Positions 1 through 5,478 of a DNA stretch of 5,549 bases are shown piece after piece (position 1 is the stretch's first letter; each line of letters begins with the position of its first letter). The notes under the pieces were generated by a model that made no database searches, was not told where the DNA came from, and was given only the letters and a program-made list of their open reading frames with translations. The position numbers and the translations under genes were made by a program. Source of the DNA: Actinomycetes bacterium (GTDB taxonomy: Bacteria > Actinomycetota > Thermoleophilia > Solirubrobacterales > 70-9); NCBI GenBank assembly GCA_023436605.1, contig JAEZIQ010000024.1, positions 1 through 5,549 on the forward strand, written 5' to 3'.

Positions 1-1824
1 TGGCACACCTGCCCCGAGTCGGGCCGGATCAACGCCTCGAACCCGTGCTCCGAGTACATGCATGTCGATGACTCGGCCTGCAACCTGGCCTCGATCAACC
101 TGATGAAGTTCCGCCGCGAGGACGGCAGCTTCGACGTCGACGGCTTCAACGCCGTCGTCGACGTCGTCTTCCTCGCCCAGGAGATCATCGTCGGACCGTC
201 GAGCTACCCGACCGAGGAGATCGGCAAGAACGCCCGGGCCTTCCGTCAGCTCGGTCTCGGCTACGCCAACCTCGGCGCCCTGCTGATGTCGAACGGCATG
301 CCGTACGACTCGGACGAGGGTCGCAACGTGGCCGCCGCGATCACCGCGCTGATGACCGGCCGCGCCTACCGGCGTTCGGCCGAGATCGCCGCGACCACCG
401 GTCCTTACGACGCGTACGAGCTGAACCGCGAACCGCACAACCACGTTATGCGGATGCACCGTGACGCGGCTTACGAGATCGACGGCGAGGGCGTCCACGA
501 GGAGCTGCTGAACGCGGCCCGCCAGGAATGGGACGTCGCCGTGGCGACCGGTGAGGAGTACGGCTACCGCAACGCCCAGGCGACCGTGCTCGCGCCGACC
601 GGCACGATCAGCTTCCTGATGGACTGCGACACGACCGGCATCGAGCCGGACTTCTCGCTGGTCAAGTTCAAGGAGCTGGTCGGCGGCGGCAACATGACCA
701 TCGTCAACCGCTCGGTGCCGCTCGCCCTGCGCACCCTTGGCTACTCGGAGTCGGAGATCGGCCAGATCGAGGCTCACATCAACGAGCACGGCACGATCAT
801 CGGCGCTCCGGCCCTCAAGGACGAGCACCTGCCGGTCTTCGACGTCGCGGTCGGTGAACGGGCGATCTCGCACACCGGTCACATCGACATGATGGCGGCG
901 ACCCAGCCGTTCCTCTCCGGCGCGATCTCGAAGACGGTCAACATGCCGCACACGGCGACCGTCGAAGACATCGCCGACGCCTACATCCGCGGCTGGGAAG
1001 GCGGCCTCAAGGCACTGGCTATCTACCGGGACGGCTCCAAGACCGCCCAGGCCCTCCGCACCGACGCCCAGAAGGAAAAGGAGAAGGAAGCGGAATCCGA
1101 GGCGCCGCCGAGCGGTCCGGTCCGTTACCGGATGCCGAAGACCCGTGACTCGGTCACCCACAAGTTCTCGGTCGGAGGCCACGAGGGTTACATCACCGCC
1201 GGCAAGTACACCGACGGCTCGGTTGGCGAGATCTTCCTGACCGACATCGGCAAGGAAGGCTCGACCATGCGCGGCATGATGAATGCCTTCGCCACGGCGA
1301 TCTCGCTCGGCCTCCAGTACGGGGTGCCGCTCGAGGTGTTCGTCAGCAAGTTCAGCTACATGCGGTTCGACCCGGAGGGAATCACGGGCAACCCGGACAT
1401 CCCCTTCGCCAAGTCGATGCCGGACTACATCATGCGCTGGCTCGCCTCCCAGTTCATCGACGATCCCGACTTCCTCGAGGAGCAGGGGATCATGACCCAG
1501 GAGGTCCGCAACCGGAAGGAAGCGGAGAATGCCGGCCTCAACATCGCCAACGGAAGCGGGAACGGGCAGCATGGCAATGGCGGGAATGGAAACGGGAACG
1601 GCGGAGCGGCCCACGCGGCCAGCTCGGTGGCCGACAGCGGCGGCAGTTCGGTACCGGCCGGCTCGGCCCTGACCGACGACGTCCCGGTGGTGCCGGCCAA
1701 GCTCCACATCACCCCCGGAGCGGCTGAGCTCGGTCCGGCCTGCGACCAGTGCGGAGGCATGATGCAGCGCACCGGCGCCTGCTACACCTGCAGTTCATGC
1801 GGCAACAACACCGGTTGCGGATGA
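1..1824 (+). CDS. nrdJ: Vitamin B12-dependent (class II) ribonucleotide reductase NrdJ, 5'-truncated by the window edge
   Basis: This enzyme reduces ribonucleotides to deoxyribonucleotides in the cytoplasm, using adenosylcobalamin to generate a thiyl radical, so it needs no oxygen. The reading frame is open from base 1; the ATG at 58 is internal. 607 residues are visible (W at base 1 = residue 1). The motif N14-P-C16-S-E18 matches the Asn/Cys/Glu active-site set of the family, C16 being the radical cysteine. C27 in SACNLASINL fits a redox-active cysteine. PTGTIS (199-204) is the phosphate-binding loop, followed by the typical MDCDTTGIEPDFSLVKFKEL stretch. A charged linker (about 356-375) leads to a TSCPD domain (about 376-487). 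A Gly/Asn-rich linker then precedes a tail with cysteines at 581, 584, 594, 597, 600 and 606, resembling a zinc ribbon or thiol shuttle. The N-terminal part, including the other redox cysteine, lies upstream; I estimate 300-400 residues are missing. A cobalamin riboswitch, if present, would also be outside the window. Family assignment is very secure. Confidence 0.97.
   Translation, partial: WHTCPESGRINASNPCSEYMHVDDSACNLASINLMKFRREDGSFDVDGFNAVVDVVFLAQEIIVGPSSYPTEEIGKNARAFRQLGLGYANLGALLMSNGMPYDSDEGRNVAAAITALMTGRAYRRSAEIAATTGPYDAYELNREPHNHVMRMHRDAAYEIDGEGVHEELLNAARQEWDVAVATGEEYGYRNAQATVLAPTGTISFLMDCDTTGIEPDFSLVKFKELVGGGNMTIVNRSVPLALRTLGYSESEIGQIEAHINEHGTIIGAPALKDEHLPVFDVAVGERAISHTGHIDMMAATQPFLSGAISKTVNMPHTATVEDIADAYIRGWEGGLKALAIYRDGSKTAQALRTDAQKEKEKEAESEAPPSGPVRYRMPKTRDSVTHKFSVGGHEGYITAGKYTDGSVGEIFLTDIGKEGSTMRGMMNAFATAISLGLQYGVPLEVFVSKFSYMRFDPEGITGNPDIPFAKSMPDYIMRWLASQFIDDPDFLEEQGIMTQEVRNRKEAENAGLNIANGSGNGQHGNGGNGNGNGGAAHAASSVADSGGSSVPAGSALTDDVPVVPAKLHITPGAAELGPACDQCGGMMQRTGACYTCSSCGNNTGCG
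1540..1671 (+). other. Gly/Asn- then Ala/Ser-rich low-complexity linker within nrdJ
   Basis: Between the TSCPD domain and the cysteine-rich tail, nrdJ encodes about 44 residues made almost entirely of Gly, Asn, Ser and Ala. It begins with imperfect repeats of GNG/GNGG encoded by ggnaay-type units (about 1549-1608) and continues into an Ala/Ser/Gly stretch. Such a segment is probably disordered and would act as a flexible tether letting the C-terminal cysteines reach the active site. The disorder and tether role are inference. The DNA repeats are short and imperfect, so length variation between strains is plausible. Confidence 0.7.
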
Positions 1825-1841
1825 TCAACGGTCATCGTTGA
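1825..1841 (+). other. Small hairpin immediately after the nrdJ stop codon
   Basis: TCAACG (1825-1830) and CGTTGA (1836-1841) are perfect complements around a 5-nt loop. The stem starts at the base right after the TGA stop. It has no T-tract, so it is not itself a terminator. It could protect the mRNA 3' end or be incidental. Confidence 0.4.
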
Positions 1842-1842
1842 C

Positions 1843-1860
1843 ACTCAGCCCCGGCTGAGT
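1843..1860 (+). other. Second hairpin downstream of nrdJ
   Basis: ACTCAGCC (1843-1850) and GGCTGAGT (1853-1860) are perfect 8-base complements. Two bases separate them, so in practice about 7 pairs close a 4-nt loop. Only one base separates it from the hairpin at 1825-1841 and three bases from the terminator stem. No T-tract follows directly. Confidence 0.45.
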
Positions 1861-1863
1861 TCA

Positions 1864-1896
1864 AAAGGCCCCGGAGAGATCCGGGGCCTTTCTTTT
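1864..1896 (+). terminator. Strong intrinsic terminator of nrdJ, probably bidirectional
   Basis: A perfect 12-bp stem pairs AAAGGCCCCGGA (1864-1875) with TCCGGGGCCTTT (1880-1891) around a GAGA loop, which is a GNRA tetraloop. It runs into TTTCTTTT on the plus strand, the classic rho-independent layout, 40 bases after the nrdJ stop. Read on the minus strand, the same stem ends in CCTTTTGAAC, so it can also stop transcripts of the convergent hydrolase gene that ends at 2027. Confidence 0.92.
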
Positions 1897-1911
1897 GCCG
1901 TGAGAAGCGAT

Positions 1912-2005
1912 CGGGCCGGTTTCGAACTCGGGTTCCCGGGAGCAGGGATTCTGGCTGCAGTTTCGTGCGTATATCGCACATAAGTGCAGCCAGAACCGGG
2001 CCGGT
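1912..2005. repeat. 9-bp direct repeat flanking the palindromic segment
   Basis: CGGGCCGGT occurs at 1912-1920 and again at 1997-2005, enclosing 76 bp that contain the nested inverted repeat. This could be a chance match in GC-rich DNA or a target-site duplication around a small insertion. The inverted repeat fills only the right part of the interval, which argues against a simple miniature transposable element. Confidence 0.3.
1949..1995. repeat. 47-nt nested inverted repeat in the nrdJ/hydrolase intergenic region
   Basis: Outer arms TTCTGGCTGCA (1949-1959) and TGCAGCCAGAA (1985-1995) are perfect 11-base complements. Inside, GTGCG (1965-1969) and CGCAC (1975-1979) form a second stem around TATAT, leaving a symmetrical 5x5 internal loop in which two T-A pairs can also form. 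A further pair, CTCGGGT (1927-1933) with ACCCGAG (2008-2014), can enclose the element. No T-tract follows on either strand, so it is not a standard terminator. It lies outside both coding regions. Possible roles are an RNA structure in the 3' UTR of the hydrolase mRNA, a protein-binding palindrome, or a member of a dispersed palindromic repeat family. The function is unknown. Confidence 0.75.
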
Positions 2006-2026
2006 CGACCCGAGGCGAGTCGGGAA

Positions 2027-3259
2027 TCAGTTCGCGACCAGGACTTCGTCAAGCCAGTCGAGTACCCGCCGGTTGAGCAAAGAGCGATTCGACATCTCGC
2101 AGTGTTCACCGGCCCCGTCGGCGGCGGTGAAATCCATGACCATGGCGTTCGGTATTGCTGCCGCCATCTCGGCAACATCGGCCGCGAGAGGATCGTTCTC
2201 GGCCCGGGTGAGCAGGACCGGACAATCGATTTGTCCGACCAGATCCCGGGACGTGAACTCACGGGTCCGATCCAGGAAAGAACTGAGATCCGACACGCCG
2301 TTGGCCCAGAAGCCCCGTTGGACGATCGCCCAGTGGAGCATCCGGTTGCCGGCGACGTAAGCCTCGACCGCTTTCAGCACCTCCTCGCCCAGGGGTTGCT
2401 GCCCGCTGGCCTCCGACTCGCTTGCGCCGAACTGGAGCAGCAGTCTGGCGACGGCCGCGCCGAGATCCCACTGGCCGGGATCGGCCACGCAGGCGGCGAT
2501 CCGCCGTTCACCGCTCGCGGCACGCGGCGCCAGGTACCCACCGAGGCTCCAGCCGCTCACCGCGATCCGGTCCTGGTCGACGATCGGCGAAGAGACTATG
2601 GCGTCGATCGCCGCACTCGTCACGGTTTCCCAATCGGGCCGCAGCGGGACCCCCTGCTCGTAAAGGACGCCGCCCTGGCCGGGTCCGTCAAAGACGACGC
2701 AGTGATAGCCACGCCGGAGCGCTGCGACCGCGGATGCGAAAAACACGTCGGTCACCGTCGCGTCGTAGCCGTTTATGAAGATGATCGTGGGGCGTGGCTC
2801 GTCCTCGTGCCCCTCGGCCGGAATCAGGTAGAGCGGGAGCGTCGCGCCCTCGAACTCGACATCCTGCCGAAGCACTGGCTTCTTCCGCCGCGCGAGTCCC
2901 GCTTCGAAACAGGAAATCTGACGTCGGTAAGCCTCCAGCAGACGCGGATCAACTGGCGTGCCGTAGAGCGGGTGGTAGGCGCTCGCGTAGTGAGCGCTGG
3001 CCCGGAGGTAAAGATCTCCCGCGCTCTTTGGATGTCCGGCGGCGTCCACTCTCCCTGCCTCGGCTCGTACACGGTCCCCGGCGGCCATCCACGCCTCGTA
3101 GAAATCATTGTCGTCGCCTTCGCCTACCCGGGCTGCAACCCCGGCGACGTCGGCGAAGTCACCTCCCCCGAACGGTATGTATCCCAGCATCCAGGAGCCC
3201 ACCGTCTGGTGGAATGGATCGGCAAAGAGAGCAGCGGGTTCATGCGAGGAAGCAGCCAT
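2027..3259 (-). CDS. Alpha/beta hydrolase, FrsA / dihydroxypseudooxynicotine hydrolase / Ayg1-like
   Basis: This is a complete 410-residue cytoplasmic serine-type hydrolase with no signal peptide or membrane segment. Residues 1-130 form a helical N-terminal region, which members of this group use to cap the active site. The alpha/beta fold follows: strand plus oxyanion region IIFINGYDAT (159-168), FDGPGQGG (190-197), nucleophile elbow G236-W-S238-L-G-G, acid D356 in AENDPLA, and base H386 in GAGEHCE. The triad Ser238-Asp356-His386 is therefore intact. About 118 residues separate Ser and Asp, leaving room for an insertion between them. Relatives include C-N or C-C bond hydrolases acting on beta-diketone-like substrates as well as esterases, so the reaction cannot be read from sequence. 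The ATG at 3259 is preferred because no in-frame alternative is better, though its Shine-Dalgarno is weak (GAAAG about 9 bases upstream). It converges on nrdJ and diverges from the c-di-GMP gene, with no operon partner visible. Confidence 0.93.
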   Translation of the reverse strand: MAASSHEPAALFADPFHQTVGSWMLGYIPFGGGDFADVAGVAARVGEGDDNDFYEAWMAAGDRVRAEAGRVDAAGHPKSAGDLYLRASAHYASAYHPLYGTPVDPRLLEAYRRQISCFEAGLARRKKPVLRQDVEFEGATLPLYLIPAEGHEDEPRPTIIFINGYDATVTDVFFASAVAALRRGYHCVVFDGPGQGGVLYEQGVPLRPDWETVTSAAIDAIVSSPIVDQDRIAVSGWSLGGYLAPRAASGERRIAACVADPGQWDLGAAVARLLLQFGASESEASGQQPLGEEVLKAVEAYVAGNRMLHWAIVQRGFWANGVSDLSSFLDRTREFTSRDLVGQIDCPVLLTRAENDPLAADVAEMAAAIPNAMVMDFTAADGAGEHCEMSNRSLLNRRVLDWLDEVLVAN

Positions 3260-3314
3260 GTTGGTTCGCTTTCGGATCTGGACGTGAGGACGCGGGCGGC
3301 GCTCATACTGCCAA

Positions 3315-3331
3315 CCATCTGGTGAAGATGG
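3315..3331. promoter_or_regulatory. Inverted repeat in the divergent intergenic region, possible operator
   Basis: CCATCT (3315-3320) and AGATGG (3326-3331) are perfect complements separated by 5 bases. The site lies 56 bp upstream of the hydrolase start and 80 bp upstream of the GTG of the GGDEF/HD-GYP gene, where a regulator of either or both could bind. The symmetry is real; the operator role is a guess. I found no -35/-10 pair for either gene in 3260-3410 with acceptable spacing. The only other structure seen there is a short tandem repeat, CTGGCTC twice (3369-3382). Confidence 0.25.
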
Positions 3332-3398
3332 AATTCGACCGGCTTTGGTAGCGTCGCGCCCATCAGCTCTGGCTCCTGGCTCAGGGAGGGGCTGGAAC

Positions 3399-3403
3399 GG
3401 GAG
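3399..3403 (+). promoter_or_regulatory. Shine-Dalgarno sequence that sets the start of the GGDEF/HD-GYP gene
   Basis: GGGAG ends 7 bases before the GTG at 3411, ideal spacing. The frame is open further upstream to a TTG at 3345, but that codon has no comparable site and would add 22 polar residues ahead of the first membrane segment. The GTG start is therefore preferred. Confidence 0.8.
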
Positions 3404-3410
3404 AACGACA

Positions 3411-5405
3411 GTGAGACCATTCGATCAAGTTTCGGGACGGACTCGCACTTTCGTTCGGGTCGCATTCCTGCTGATCACGGGAATGCTCGTCTGGTATGCG
3501 GCGATGCTTGCCGGCAACTCGGACAACTGGATCGCCAAGGATGTCGCCTACTTCGGCGTGATGGGACTGGCCATGGTCGTCTGTGCGAGCCGGGCGGCAC
3601 TGGTCAGCTACCAGCGTCCGGCCTGGTGCATGCTGACCGCCGTGCTCGGCGCGAACCTGGCAGCCGAGCTCAGCTCTTACTACCTGGAGCTCCCCTTCCC
3701 GTCAATCGCCGACATCTTCTGGTTGCTCAGTTATGTGCTGATGCTGGGAGTGATCGTGACCCTGGTCGTCCCCTCGGTCAAGCGGGGCCGCAGGTTGCTC
3801 CTGCTGGACTGGCTGATCGCCACGCTGACGGTGTCCGCAGTGGGCGTACTGACCCTGCTGCCGTCGATCTTTCACGCGCAACCGGACGCCTCCTTCTCTT
3901 CGATGATCGCGTTGATCTATCCGGTCGCCGACCTGATCATCCTGTCCGCCGTAGTGGTCGTCCTCTTCACCGGAACCCAGCGCGGAGGTCCGGCGGTCTT
4001 TCTGGTCGTGCTCGCGGGCATCGTGTGGTTGACCTGCGACGCTGTTTACAGCTACCAGACCGCGATCGGCAACCAGATCGAAGCTCTGGATCTGGCGTAT
4101 CCCCTGGCACTCGCGCTCTTGGCCGCGGCCGCCTGGGCTCCGGTCGGCCCGAGGATCCACGGATCGCCACTGACCCGTCGCGCCAGCCGGATTTCGGGTA
4201 TCTGCGTCCTGATCGCGCTCGGTGTCCTCGCCCTCCGCGAATTCCAGGCAGAGAACACCTTTGCGTCATTTCTGTTGGCGATCACGGCGGTGGCTGGAGG
4301 CGGGATCCGCCTGATCCTGGCCCAACGTGAGAACAGCCGGCTATTCGCGGCCGCCAACACCGACCATCTGACCGGCCTCGGCAGCCGCGGCAAACTGGCG
4401 GCCGACAAGGCCGACCACGACGGCAGTCCGGTCACCGTCGCGATGCTGGACCTCGACGGTTTCAAGTTCTACAACGACAGTTTCGGGCACCATGCCGGAG
4501 ACGCCCTGCTTCAGCGCATCGCCGCGCAACTGGTCGAAGTGGCCGGCGACCGGGCCGACGTCTACCGGATGGGCGGCGACGAATTCTGTGTCCTGATCCC
4601 CGGATCTTCGGTGAACAACCGCCAGATGCTCGAGGATCTGGGACGGGCCTCCCGATTCAGCGGCGAAGGTTTCGAAATCTCCGCTTCCCTCGGCGTCGCT
4701 GACTGCCCGGGCGAAGCGGTCGATATCCGCACGGCTCTGTCGCTGGCCGACGAACGGATGTACGAGCAGAAGAACAGCACCCGGACATCAGCCCGGAGCC
4801 AGGTCCACGAAGTGCTGGTCCGCTCGCTCAGGGAAAGGGAACCCGAACTTGCGGCTCACACCAGCAAGGTCCGCGACATGGCGATCAACGTCGCGAAGGA
4901 AATGAGGACGAGCCCCGAGGAGCTCGACGTGATCGGGCGCGCCGCCGAGCTTCACGACGTCGGCAAGGTCGCGATCCCCGACTCGGTCCTGCTCAAGTCC
5001 GGAAAGCTGGATGCCGACGAGTGGGAACTGATGAAACAGCACACCGTGGTCGGCGAGCGGATCGTCTCGGCCTCGGCCGCGCTCGCCCCGGTCGGCAGGC
5101 TGGTCCGTCACTCGCATGAACACTGGGACGGAAGCGGTTATCCGGACGGGTTGAAGCGGGACGAGATCCCGCTCGGTTCACGGATCATTCTCGTCTGCGA
5201 CGCCCTCGAAGCCATGATCAGCCGCCGACCGTACTCGGCTGCGCGTTCCGTCCCGGAGGCCCTGGAGGAACTGGAGCGCTGCGCCGGCACCGACTTCGAT
5301 CCCGAGGTGGTCGAGATCCTGGTGTCGATGGTCCGCTCGGGCCGGGTCGACCCGGTCGCGCCCGGGACGAAGGTTCCCGAGCTCGACTTTCCGGTTGGCG
5401 GCTGA
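3411..5405 (+). CDS. Membrane-bound GGDEF and HD-GYP cyclic-di-GMP enzyme
   Basis: The 664-residue protein (GTG start) joins a c-di-GMP synthase domain and a c-di-GMP phosphodiesterase domain behind a membrane sensor. About ten hydrophobic segments span residues 14-304, with the motifs PSIAD (97-101), YPVAD (170-174) and DAVYSYQ (210-216) of a membrane module I recall from actinobacterial diguanylate cyclases. The GGDEF domain (about 316-455) has DHLTGL (318-323), metal ligand D347, substrate residues N355 and D364, and G388-GDEF392, so it should be catalytically competent. The RxxD inhibitory site is absent: G379 and A382 occupy those positions. The HD-GYP domain (about 466-640) has E479/H483, H515-D516-x-G-K, H544, H567-S-H569-E, D573-G-x-G-Y-P578 and D597. 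The first His of the usual HHE is Ser568. Both catalytic domains face the cytoplasm. The signal sensed and the net direction (synthesis or breakdown) cannot be told. The short C-terminal tail (about 641-664) is Pro-rich. The gene stands alone, divergent from the hydrolase. Confidence 0.95.
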   Translation: MRPFDQVSGRTRTFVRVAFLLITGMLVWYAAMLAGNSDNWIAKDVAYFGVMGLAMVVCASRAALVSYQRPAWCMLTAVLGANLAAELSSYYLELPFPSIADIFWLLSYVLMLGVIVTLVVPSVKRGRRLLLLDWLIATLTVSAVGVLTLLPSIFHAQPDASFSSMIALIYPVADLIILSAVVVVLFTGTQRGGPAVFLVVLAGIVWLTCDAVYSYQTAIGNQIEALDLAYPLALALLAAAAWAPVGPRIHGSPLTRRASRISGICVLIALGVLALREFQAENTFASFLLAITAVAGGGIRLILAQRENSRLFAAANTDHLTGLGSRGKLAADKADHDGSPVTVAMLDLDGFKFYNDSFGHHAGDALLQRIAAQLVEVAGDRADVYRMGGDEFCVLIPGSSVNNRQMLEDLGRASRFSGEGFEISASLGVADCPGEAVDIRTALSLADERMYEQKNSTRTSARSQVHEVLVRSLREREPELAAHTSKVRDMAINVAKEMRTSPEELDVIGRAAELHDVGKVAIPDSVLLKSGKLDADEWELMKQHTVVGERIVSASAALAPVGRLVRHSHEHWDGSGYPDGLKRDEIPLGSRIILVCDALEAMISRRPYSAARSVPEALEELERCAGTDFDPEVVEILVSMVRSGRVDPVAPGTKVPELDFPVGG

Positions 5406-5433
5406 GCAACGGACCAGCCGGGGACGGGACCGG

Positions 5434-5460
5434 CCCCAATCGCCAGCCCCGCCCCCGCCC
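5434..5460 (-). other. G-rich tract with G-quadruplex potential in the convergent intergenic region
   Basis: On the minus strand four G-runs (of 3, 5, 4 and 4) are separated by loops of 1, 1 and 9 bases; on the plus strand these are C-runs at 5458-5460, 5452-5456, 5447-5450 and 5434-5437. The tract lies between two convergent stop codons (5405 and 5479). The rest of 5406-5478 holds a weak GCCGG/CCGGC stem (5417-5421 with 5430-5434) and two copies of CCAGCCGG (5414-5421, 5467-5474), but no T-tract. I see no standard terminator there. Quadruplex formation is inference; the 9-base loop makes it less than ideal. Confidence 0.35.
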
Positions 5461-5478
5461 GCTCGGCCAGCCGGAACC

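Noticed and set aside
58..60. ATG at 58 as the true start of the ribonucleotide reductase
   Set aside because: The same frame is open to base 1 and encodes the conserved NPCSEY active-site motif upstream of this Met, so it is internal.
1905..1950. Possible tRNA or tRNA fragment suggested by a TTCGAA-type string near 1921-1926
   Set aside because: Neither strand gives a 5-bp T-arm stem around it, and no acceptor, D-arm or anticodon arm can be built nearby.
2102..3325. 407-codon open frame on the plus strand, antisense to the hydrolase
   Set aside because: It mirrors the real gene. Its translation has no recognisable domain and is rich in Arg, Gly and Pro, while the minus frame has a full catalytic triad. 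Long antisense frames are expected in GC-rich coding DNA.
3345..3410. TTG start at 3345 giving a 686-residue GGDEF/HD-GYP protein
   Set aside because: There is no Shine-Dalgarno at the TTG, whereas GGGAG sits 7 bases before the in-frame GTG at 3411. The extra 22 residues match no family feature.
3260..3410. c-di-GMP riboswitch in the leader of the GGDEF/HD-GYP gene
   Set aside because: I could not find the conserved GEMM core or tetraloop/receptor pattern in the leader, and it is short.
3702..4160. 152-codon minus-strand frame inside the membrane region of the c-di-GMP gene
   Set aside because: It is antisense to clear membrane-segment coding sequence and has low-complexity Asp/Gln/Arg composition with no motif.
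5406..5478. Intrinsic terminator for the c-di-GMP gene
   Set aside because: The GC-rich stems there are short and none is followed by a T-tract on either strand.
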